Under the pieces are notes generated by a model. That model was not told where the DNA came from and ran no database searches. It was given only the letters and a program-made list of their open reading frames with translations. Below, piece after piece: positions 7,743-14,480 of a stretch of DNA of 64,000 nt (positions within the stretch are counted from its first letter, which is position 1; every line of letters begins with the position of its first letter). The translations under genes were made by a program, and so were the position numbers. The DNA comes from Sphingobacterium tabacisoli (lineage in GTDB: Bacteria > Bacteroidota > Bacteroidia > Sphingobacteriales > Sphingobacteriaceae), in contig NZ_JAEQMU010000011.1 of the NCBI RefSeq assembly GCF_017908035.1, positions 35,429 through 99,428 of the forward strand. Direction: 5' to 3'.

Positions 7743-8921
7743 ATGGAAAGAAACACACCTACCTTTATATCCCTAACCGGAGAAAATAGCCACAAAATAG
7801 TAATACCTCCTGGACAGGGGAGTTTTTCTATAGGAACGAAAAATATTTCCAACGGGAAATACGATGTATTAGTTGCGGAAGGCAGTGCAATCAACTGGGA
7901 TGTATTCAACGAGATGTACACACCACATGGAAAACAAAATGCAGACCGCTCCCCTTACGGTGACTGGCCTCGTTTTTTCTATTACTCGGGAGATGATACA
8001 GGTTTCATCCAATGGTCGGAGAAGCGAAAGATAGAAAACATAAACTGGGCTCCGATAGGCCCAATGAAAGCAGATTTTACAAAGGCCAATATCAATGAAC
8101 TGAGCATCCATGCGACAACCAATCCGATCGAATTAATATTGGGTGAGAATATCAATAAACTATACCTGTCTGGTAATCTAGCCAACATACAGATTAAAGC
8201 CAGTCCTGGTACTACGCTCGTACAATTTGCTCCAGATACCAGTACAGCGGCTGATAACAATTACAGCATACCGGAATTCCCATCATTAAATAAGACAGTA
8301 ACCTCAGTACATGTAGACAATACTGTGATAGGTACAGCCGTAGACTGTAGCAGCTTATTGCAGTTCAAAAACATACAAAGTCTGAATCTGAGCGGTAATA
8401 TCACCAATCTACAGGCTATTGCCCAACTACATGAGCTCGAATATCTGGGATTACGGACGATGCCCGATCTAACAGGCATGCCAGCACTGAAAATATGGCA
8501 AAAACTCAAAAGCTTCATCGGTTGGAATATTGAGGAGACACAGGGCAAGGTCCTACAACAGGAACTCAAAGCGATCTTGAAAGAAAAGGAAATGGGGTAC
8601 TCCTCCGTATCTAAACTGCGTAAAAAGATATGGTTTACGACTGAGTATGGAATTCCATTCACCAATTGGGAAGGCAAGAATGTTAAAATCGCAACCAAAG
8701 CGTACAAAACGGCACTAAAAGAAATCAGCAAAGCAAAAGGTGAACAAGAAGTCAAACAAGCTATCGTCAAGCTCATCGAATTGGTCAACACCCTGCCCAA
8801 TATAGAAACTATAGAACGTGAAGATACGGGCACCGCTGTAGAGCAATTGATCGAATCATCACCTTTAAACCTACCACAGGAGCTTGCGACAAAATGGTTT
8901 GACGAAGTTCGGGATTTCTAA
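7743..8921 (+). CDS. Unrecognised cytoplasmic protein with leucine-rich-repeat-like middle
   Basis: 392 residues, no signal peptide or membrane segment. The first 130 residues look beta-rich and contain many Trp/Tyr/Asp (NADRSPYGDWPRFFYYSGDD). Residues about 115-260 contain LRR-like strands (INKLYLSGNLANIQI, IQSLNLSGNITNLQAI, LEYLGLRTMPDLTGM). The C-terminal 130 residues are helical and Lys/Glu-rich. I cannot assign a family. A repeat scaffold with a helical tail suggests a binding protein. It is transcribed away from the DUF4143 ATPase and converges on the NlpC/P60 gene, five bases away. Start ATG chosen by position behind a -7 element. Confidence 0.55.
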   Translation: MERNTPTFISLTGENSHKIVIPPGQGSFSIGTKNISNGKYDVLVAEGSAINWDVFNEMYTPHGKQNADRSPYGDWPRFFYYSGDDTGFIQWSEKRKIENINWAPIGPMKADFTKANINELSIHATTNPIELILGENINKLYLSGNLANIQIKASPGTTLVQFAPDTSTAADNNYSIPEFPSLNKTVTSVHVDNTVIGTAVDCSSLLQFKNIQSLNLSGNITNLQAIAQLHELEYLGLRTMPDLTGMPALKIWQKLKSFIGWNIEETQGKVLQQELKAILKEKEMGYSSVSKLRKKIWFTTEYGIPFTNWEGKNVKIATKAYKTALKEISKAKGEQEVKQAIVKLIELVNTLPNIETIEREDTGTAVEQLIESSPLNLPQELATKWFDEVRDF

Positions 8922-8926
8922 TACGA

Positions 8927-9490
8927 TTAGATAGTCGGTGTACCGCAACGCTTCAGATACTTGTAATACCAGACATCTTTAAGATTCGAAATAACGACTC
9001 CCTGTTTGGTGGATACATGTACAAACTTTCCATTGTGCAGGTAAACACCCACGTGATCTATATCCCGTCCTCCAAAAGAAAAAAACACTAAATCTCCTTC
9101 CTTAAGTTGGTCATCATACTTTCGCTTGATCCGCTCCGCCATATCACGTGAGGTACGGGGCAGATCTTTACGGTACACTTCATTGTATACCATCCCCACA
9201 AAAGCAGAACAGTCTATTCCCGAGCGTGTCAACCCTCCCATACGATGCGGGCTTCCCATCCAATCATCAATAAAAGAGTAAAGATCTGCATTCAGTGATT
9301 TTGAATCTGTACCCAACAAATCTGCATAATATGCAGTTAAATTACCTTTGTTTTTCTTGCCTGCCAAAGTGCCACTCCCTACCGTCGGTTTATGATTATT
9401 TCCGTAAAGCGTCTTCTTTTTGGCACCACAGGATGCAAAAACAAAGGGCACAAGGAGCAGTAAAATAGATAAGTGTTTCGTTAGTGTCAT
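8927..9490 (-). CDS. NlpC/P60 (C40) peptidase lipoprotein
   Basis: 187 residues. The signal peptide ends in the lipobox FASC, so Cys21 should be lipidated and the enzyme anchored in the envelope. The catalytic domain has the C40 triad: Cys in GIDCSAF (about residue 96), His in DHVGVYL, and a third polar residue in the FVHVS segment. Such enzymes cut peptide cross-links or stems in peptidoglycan (gamma-D-Glu-diamino acid bonds). The start is supported by an unusually good Shine-Dalgarno for this phylum (AGGAGG on the minus strand, about 8 bases upstream), in an otherwise SD-poor window. Confidence 0.88.
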   Translation of the reverse strand: MTLTKHLSILLLLVPFVFASCGAKKKTLYGNNHKPTVGSGTLAGKKNKGNLTAYYADLLGTDSKSLNADLYSFIDDWMGSPHRMGGLTRSGIDCSAFVGMVYNEVYRKDLPRTSRDMAERIKRKYDDQLKEGDLVFFSFGGRDIDHVGVYLHNGKFVHVSTKQGVVISNLKDVWYYKYLKRCGTPTI

Positions 9491-9666
9491 AGCGTATCCT
9501 CCTATTTATTACGAATATAATAGCTCACAATAATACTATAAAACAGATAGTTTTCCACATATGTGATTTAAACATGCCCCATTTCAAACATAAAACACCC
9601 CTAAATGATAATGTTTTCTTTAAAACCTTTTCTATCCTTTCTCCCATTTCACTGATATTTTTCTTT

Positions 9667-9674
9667 TAAATTTG
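9667..9674 (+). promoter_or_regulatory. -7 promoter element adjoining a start codon
   Basis: TAAATTTG ends four bases before the ATG at 9679. If used, transcription would start at or inside the start codon, which would make the message leaderless. Confidence 0.3.
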
Positions 9675-9678
9675 TATT

Positions 9679-10578
9679 ATGAATAACAAAATCAACAACG
9701 CGCTACTCTTAGCGTTATGTACCCTCTCTACAGGGTTATATATCGGATGTAACAATCCTCCACAGCAGAATAACACAACCAGCGCAGCACAGGACACGAT
9801 TCCGCAAAAAGTATCCGAAAGTCTAGCCGTGGACAGCTTATCACATCAGGATATCGGTTTCGGTTTATTCGATGATTCGCGTAAGCAACTTATCTTGATC
9901 GACGACGAAGAACGTCCTTCAAACGTGAAAGAGCTAAGCTATGCATGGGCTAATGAAAAAGCATACCAATTTGATTTTGTAAAAATGCAGCAGGAAAGCG
10001 AAGATTACAATGGAAGGCAGACGCCAGACAACTTCAGCAATCTCCCGGGAGCGGTGTTCCAACTTCATGAAAAACTATCCCCGGGTGAAGCCTATGCTTT
10101 CCTCGCCAACGACAGCTTCCATAAAACCCGAAAAGCAGTTGCCGTCAAACAGAACTTGGCGGATGCCAATAAAAGCAATGTGATTACAGAGTTAAAAAAA
10201 AGCTACCAAAGTCCTATAAAAACCATAAAACTCATCGCAACGACAGCAGAGAAAGACAGTGTTTTTCTAGCACAGCTAGCACCCGTAGCGGATACCCTAA
10301 TAGTACTACTCGTTGCCAAATCCAATACAAGTCCAACCCTATTTATACAAGAATTCAAAGCCGAATATAACGAGATGAGTACCTGGAGAGTAGATGACGG
10401 CGGTCAGTTTCCGATGGAGGATTTCACCATCCTAAATGTCTTTCGCTACGACAATAAAATTGAACTGGTCACATCATTTCCGGGAGCTGAGGGCGGAAGT
10501 TTTTCCTTCATAACACCAGATAAACAAAACCGTTATCATACGATCAAAGAAGCCTATGCATACTGGTCTCCTTTGTAG
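9679..10578 (+). CDS. Lipoprotein of unknown function
   Basis: 299 residues. The signal peptide ends YIGC (Cys24 is the predicted lipid attachment site), followed by a Gln/Asn/Thr-rich linker. The remainder is one soluble domain with alternating strands and charged helices; I recognise no family. It has 80 bases between its stop and the ECF sigma factor gene and could be cotranscribed with it. Its envelope location would suit a sensory or stress-related role, but that is guesswork. Confidence 0.6.
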   Translation: MNNKINNALLLALCTLSTGLYIGCNNPPQQNNTTSAAQDTIPQKVSESLAVDSLSHQDIGFGLFDDSRKQLILIDDEERPSNVKELSYAWANEKAYQFDFVKMQQESEDYNGRQTPDNFSNLPGAVFQLHEKLSPGEAYAFLANDSFHKTRKAVAVKQNLADANKSNVITELKKSYQSPIKTIKLIATTAEKDSVFLAQLAPVADTLIVLLVAKSNTSPTLFIQEFKAEYNEMSTWRVDDGGQFPMEDFTILNVFRYDNKIELVTSFPGAEGGSFSFITPDKQNRYHTIKEAYAYWSPL

Positions 10579-10658
10579 AAAGAATCACGGGCGATATCTT
10601 AATTTAACATTAAATAACTGATACTCTGAAAAAAAAGCACTAATTTGACGGCAATTTT

Positions 10659-11231
10659 ATGAAACTATACAATGCTGACCTTCCTCCTTATGAAGAAGAT
10701 GCTGTCCTCTTGACGCAGTATCTTCAGGAAAATAATATGGAAGCCTTAGGCAAGCTGTATAGCAAACATGCCGAAATGGTATACTATGTATGCTTACGCT
10801 ACTTTAAAGAAGAGGAAAAGAGTAAAGATGCTGTGATGCAGATCTTTGAAGAGCTAATAACCAAGATTAAAAAACAGGATATCAAGAGCTTTCCAAAGTG
10901 GCTATATGTAGTAAGCAAGAACTTTTGTCTCATGGATCTGCGTTCAAAAAAAGGTAGAGTAGAAATTTCAGTCGATGAATTTGTGGAATTTCCAATAAGT
11001 ATGCATCAGGAAGAAAGCTATTCAGAAAAAGAAGGAAAACTGTCTTCGCTGGAACAATGTATAGAAAAGCTTCCAGAAAAGCAAAGAGTCACTGTAGACC
11101 TTTTTTTTATCAATGAGCATTGCTACAAAGAAGTAGTAGAAATAACGGGGTATAGCATGAATGAAGTAAAAAGCTATATCCAAAACGGAAAGAGAAACTT
11201 AAAAAACTGTATGGATAGAGCTGATGCGTAA
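10659..11231 (+). CDS. ECF-type RNA polymerase sigma factor
   Basis: 190 residues with the sigma-70 region 2 pattern (NNMEALGKLYSKHAEMVYYVCLRY, split as MEALGKLY and YYVCLRYF here; then SKDAVMQIFEELI and FPKWLYVVSKNFCLMDLRSK) and a region 4 helix-turn-helix (LPEKQRVTVDLFF...YKEVVEITGYSMNEVKSYIQNG). It directs RNA polymerase to a small regulon. Its last 8 bases overlap the start of the next gene, so translation of the two is probably coupled and the product of that gene is the likely anti-sigma factor. The regulon cannot be read from this window. Confidence 0.9.
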   Translation: MKLYNADLPPYEEDAVLLTQYLQENNMEALGKLYSKHAEMVYYVCLRYFKEEEKSKDAVMQIFEELITKIKKQDIKSFPKWLYVVSKNFCLMDLRSKKGRVEISVDEFVEFPISMHQEESYSEKEGKLSSLEQCIEKLPEKQRVTVDLFFINEHCYKEVVEITGYSMNEVKSYIQNGKRNLKNCMDRADA

Positions 11232-12555
11232 ACTCACATTCGATATTGCACACCTACGTAAGTACGTCAATGGCGAATTGTCTTCCAAGGAAATGCACGA
11301 AATAGAACGTGCTACCCATGATGACGAGATGCTAACCGACATCCTTATGGGCTTAGAGATCGAAAAGAACAATCAGAGCACCCCACTATCATTGGCCGAC
11401 ATCAGTGACCAAATCACCGAAAGGACACAGCAACGACCACGTTCCAGACCGCTATGGAATAATAATATATTTAAAATAGCCGCATCTGTTGTCGTACTAC
11501 TGACCGCAACAGGCGTCCTATTTTGGAATACCCAAAAGCAAGAAACTCACTCCGAAGAGCTTGCTGTCAACGACATGCCGGAAGGTCCTATTGGCCCTAG
11601 CCACGACCGTATCGCAGAAATCTCTGCTACGCCAGACAGCGTTGGTAAGTTGTATTCTGAACCCAAATACCGTCAACAAGACGTCCATCCAGAACAGAAC
11701 AGAAAACATGAAAATGTATCGGCCAATCTACGTTCCAGAAATCTTACAGAGCAAGAGAAGCAGATCCTAGCCTATACGCCTACAGAAAAAAACATTGAAT
11801 TTAGCCAAGATATCGCTGGCACGCTAAATCTCGGTCACCCCAAGCATGAGAGCGATGTCATCATCATCAATACCGAAGCACAGGATAAATCGAATCTGAT
11901 TGCCTCTAGCTCCAAAAAACAAGCACAGCCCAGAATCGCCGACACAAGAGTCAGCATAAATCCTAATGCGACATTATCTGCCGCTCAAATGCGGGCAAAA
12001 CTAAGCAATATGGGCTTAGAGCCTCAGACAAATTTTATATCGGCACAGGTGCTGGATCAACAGTCTAAAAAACCTTTGGCTGGTGTAGAGGTGACAGACA
12101 TACAAAACGATAGAGTTGCTCTAACTGATGCTGACGGAAGGTTTACCTACCTGGCTAACAACAAACAAAGCTTAAAAATCAATGCAGAAGGCTATACTAC
12201 TAGAGAAATAGCGACAGAAAACGGAGCCCAAACCATATTACTATCTCCAAAGGAAAGCTTCCTAGAGGAGATCAGTATCACCAAGGATTCCAAATCCAGT
12301 AAAAGTACACCTTTGATGGGACGGGAAAAATACATGACCTATCTCCGTAACGAAATAAACAAGATTACGGAGCAGAGATATGCCTTTACTGTTCAAATAG
12401 CATTAAGCAAAAAAGGAGATCCTGATACTGTTACGATAACAAAGTCTTCTGATGAAAGCTTGAATGCCAAAGTGATTCGCATTATCACAAGAGGGCCACA
12501 CTGGACAACAGGTTCAGACTGGAAAAAAGTAACACTCGAGATATCCTCTCTATAA
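11224..12555 (+). CDS. Probable membrane anti-sigma factor with carboxypeptidase-regulatory-like and TonB_C-like domains
   Basis: 443 residues. Residues 1-55 form a small helical cytoplasmic domain (LRKYVNGELSSKEMHEIERA) like the sigma-binding part of anti-sigma factors. A single membrane helix lies near residues 85-100 (IAASVVVLLTATGVLFW). A long polar linker follows, then at about 275-345 a CarboxypepD_reg-like beta sandwich (ISAQVLDQQSKKPLAGVEV, TDADGRFTYL), and finally about 80 residues resembling a TonB_C fold (REKYMTYLRNEIN, ITRGPHWTTG). The topology suggests a periplasmic sensor that holds the ECF sigma factor inside the cell. The 8-base overlap with the sigma gene supports the pairing. 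Confidence 0.75.
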   Translation: MRKLTFDIAHLRKYVNGELSSKEMHEIERATHDDEMLTDILMGLEIEKNNQSTPLSLADISDQITERTQQRPRSRPLWNNNIFKIAASVVVLLTATGVLFWNTQKQETHSEELAVNDMPEGPIGPSHDRIAEISATPDSVGKLYSEPKYRQQDVHPEQNRKHENVSANLRSRNLTEQEKQILAYTPTEKNIEFSQDIAGTLNLGHPKHESDVIIINTEAQDKSNLIASSSKKQAQPRIADTRVSINPNATLSAAQMRAKLSNMGLEPQTNFISAQVLDQQSKKPLAGVEVTDIQNDRVALTDADGRFTYLANNKQSLKINAEGYTTREIATENGAQTILLSPKESFLEEISITKDSKSSKSTPLMGREKYMTYLRNEINKITEQRYAFTVQIALSKKGDPDTVTITKSSDESLNAKVIRIITRGPHWTTGSDWKKVTLEISSL

Positions 12556-12571
12556 AATCTTCCTTAAAACA

Positions 12572-12595
12572 ATTCAAGTCCCGAAGGACTTGAAT
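12572..12595. terminator. Hairpin between convergent genes
   Basis: ATTCAAGTCC, loop CGAA, GGACTTGAAT: a perfect 10-bp stem. There is no good T-run on either side, so termination is likely but weak. Confidence 0.4.
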
Positions 12596-12605
12596 CAAAT
12601 AACTA

Positions 12606-13490
12606 TTATTGTTGAATGGTACTGAGTCTGATAGGCAAAGTATAGGACACTCTAACCGGTCTTCCGTTCTGAATACCCGGGCTCCACGCCTTCGCTCTTT
12701 GCAGGAGTTTAACAGCCTGATCTCCCGTTCCGAATCCTAAATCTCGCTTCACATCAAATGAGCTCAAACTACCATCTTTCTCCACAACAAAGGTAACCTG
12801 TATAATACCTGCCGCTGCATTATCGACCGCGGCGGATGGAAACTGATAATTACGCGCCACCCATTCTACGAATGCTTTCATACCTCCCGGTGGCACAGGC
12901 ATGATCTCAACTGCCTCGAAGGGATCTCCCGAATCATCGCCGCCTCCCGTAATACTTCCTGTACTCCGCCCTTTACCGCCGCCTTCACGTTTTTCTTTTC
13001 CAAAAGTGCCTTTCGGGATTAGCGTACCCCCGGCCTGCCCTTTCATCGATATCGCTCCTATCATCTTCTTGGGCGCAAGAGTTTCCGAAGTCGCTACAAC
13101 ATCTTCTTTAACGTTTGCCTTATCGGTTGGGTTAACCTCTGTAAACTTCACTACATCTACCGCAGGCACGTCCTGCGCCACCTGCTGGGCTTCGCCAGAT
13201 TCTTTAGGAATGACAACCTCTTCTTTAATCGGAAGTGGCTGCTCGATCTCAACAGTAATCACTGATGTATTTAGCGCAGACAGATTGTTCCCTACCTCTT
13301 TGTTGGGCTTATGCTCGATAAAAGAGAGACTACACAAAGCGGCAACAAATAATGCCACACCTGCTAAAGAAATCTGAATAGCTTTCTCTCCAAAAAGCCT
13401 TAATTGATAAGCTCCATAAGCTTTGTTCCGGCCGACAAAAACAACATCCATCCATTCTTTGTCGAAAATAACTGATTTTGAAAATAGCAT
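12606..13490 (-). CDS. TonB family energy transducer
   Basis: 294 residues. Residues 1-30 carry the N-terminal segment typical of Bacteroidota TonB proteins (WMDVVFVGRNKAYGAYQLR), followed by one membrane helix (ISLAGVALFVAALCSLSF, about residues 39-57), a Pro/Glu/Val-rich periplasmic spacer and a Gly-rich stretch, and a TonB_C domain over the last 90 residues (AFVEWVARNYQFPSAAVD...VSYTLPIRL). It should couple the proton motive force, with ExbB/ExbD encoded elsewhere, to outer-membrane receptors. The receptor at 14481 is a possible client. The start ATG fits the conserved N-terminus. Confidence 0.9.
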   Translation of the reverse strand: MLFSKSVIFDKEWMDVVFVGRNKAYGAYQLRLFGEKAIQISLAGVALFVAALCSLSFIEHKPNKEVGNNLSALNTSVITVEIEQPLPIKEEVVIPKESGEAQQVAQDVPAVDVVKFTEVNPTDKANVKEDVVATSETLAPKKMIGAISMKGQAGGTLIPKGTFGKEKREGGGKGRSTGSITGGGDDSGDPFEAVEIMPVPPGGMKAFVEWVARNYQFPSAAVDNAAAGIIQVTFVVEKDGSLSSFDVKRDLGFGTGDQAVKLLQRAKAWSPGIQNGRPVRVSYTLPIRLSTIQQ

Positions 13491-13627
13491 AGCAAAAAGT
13501 TTAAAGGTTTATAACTCTCTTTTATGCTATGATGATTCAAAACGATTGTTTCCACAAAACAAATTGAACATATTTTGGTGCGCACCTACTATGCACAAGT
13601 ACCGCGAAGTATATACAAAGACACAGA

Positions 13628-13741
13628 CTACCCTACGCGGGACATCAATTTTGAATATATCTTAAGTAAAAAAAGGGCGGCGAAAACAAGAACAGCAATA
13701 CCGGCTATAGCGACGACAGGTTCTTCAAAAAATTCTACCAT
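13628..13741 (-). CDS. Possible 37-residue single-span membrane peptide
   Basis: An ATG at 13739-13741 opens a frame of 37 codons ending in TAG at 13628-13630. The peptide starts MVEFFEEPVVAI, continues with a strongly hydrophobic helix (AGIAVLVFAALFLLKIY) and ends with basic residues (SKLMSRVG), a plausible inner-membrane topology. It sits in a 346-base interval otherwise without a gene, upstream of and on the same strand as the TonB gene. No Shine-Dalgarno is visible and the size gives little statistical support. Confidence 0.35.
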   Translation of the reverse strand: MVEFFEEPVVAIAGIAVLVFAALFLLKIYSKLMSRVG

Positions 13742-13822
13742 AATAATTAGATAAAGGTTAGCTATCACTAAGATAACAATAATGTTGCAACAGCAAAATA
13801 TTTTTTATCATTTTATTTCCTT

Positions 13823-13830
13823 TATATTTG
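13823..13830 (+). promoter_or_regulatory. -7 promoter element adjoining a start codon
   Basis: TATATTTG lies six bases before the ATG at 13837, so the predicted transcription start falls at the start codon. It also covers the alternative TTG at 13828, which argues against that TTG being the start. Confidence 0.4.
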
Positions 13831-13836
13831 CTCTTG

Positions 13837-14262
13837 ATGAAACGATTTTTAGCCCTATTATTATGCGCCATTTATACTATGGTCTCCTTTGGAGGATCGG
13901 TGTACATGCATAACTGTTGTGGCGGAACATCCATCAGTATATATGAGAAAACAGGCCATGACGAATGCGCGCTGTGCACAAAACATGAAAAACAAACCTC
14001 TAGTTCTTCAGAGCACAAAACATGTTCAGATGGAAAATGTAGCGATATCGAAATTAAAATCGACCAGCTCGCCAACAAACTGTTTTCGGGAAGTTCGAAT
14101 TTTTCTACCGATATAGCACCAGCTATCTTACCTCGGCTATGGATTAGCCTCAAGCCTATCAGCTTGGAGTTGAAAAAGGAAAAATTAGCCCTAACGAACA
14201 ACTTTGTCTTTAAGGACGTCTCTCCGCCCACATTTCTTTTAAATTGTATTTTCAGGATTTAG
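13837..14262 (+). CDS. HYC_CC_PP family protein, small Cys-rich exported protein
   Basis: 141 residues from the ATG at 13837. The signal peptide covers residues 1-20. The mature part shows the family landmarks: a His-Asn-Cys-Cys cluster (residues 25-28), a second Cys pair (ECALC), a third (CSDGKC), and a C-terminal SPPTFLLN segment. Proteins of this family occur in Bacteroidota next to metal-related TonB receptors, as here, where a receptor with an HMA domain follows 218 bases downstream. A role in copper or other soft-metal handling is inferred from the Cys clusters and the neighbour, not demonstrated. Confidence 0.75.
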   Translation: MKRFLALLLCAIYTMVSFGGSVYMHNCCGGTSISIYEKTGHDECALCTKHEKQTSSSSEHKTCSDGKCSDIEIKIDQLANKLFSGSSNFSTDIAPAILPRLWISLKPISLELKKEKLALTNNFVFKDVSPPTFLLNCIFRI

Positions 14263-14364
14263 AATAGCATCTCTGTTGTTATTAAACTGAGGGATACTGC
14301 ATACATATTCCTCACAGATTAAATCACACGAGAGAATCGTAGGAACATACTTTCCATTGGTAAT

Positions 14365-14393
14365 CTAAAAAATAACAAACCATTATTTTTTAG
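14365..14393. promoter_or_regulatory. Perfect AT-rich palindrome upstream of the TonB receptor
   Basis: CTAAAAAATAA, a 7-base loop, TTATTTTTTAG: 11-bp arms with no mismatch, located between the HYC_CC_PP gene and the receptor, 88 bases before the receptor start. It could be a repressor operator or, as RNA, an attenuator or terminator; the 3' arm itself contains a run of six T. Confidence 0.4.
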
Positions 14394-14480
14394 CAGTTAT
14401 CAGTTCAGCGAAAGGACTATTCGATTCGATCGAGAAGGCAAACTATACACAATAGTTCCCTTAGAATAATTTAAATACAT

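Noticed and set aside
8261..8833. 190-codon frame on the minus strand
   Set aside because: Antisense to the leucine-rich protein gene, with no promoter, and a Ser/Leu/Cys-rich shadow composition.
12901..13377. 158-codon plus-strand frame within tonB
   Set aside because: Shadow of the Pro/Gly/Val-rich TonB spacer on the opposite strand.
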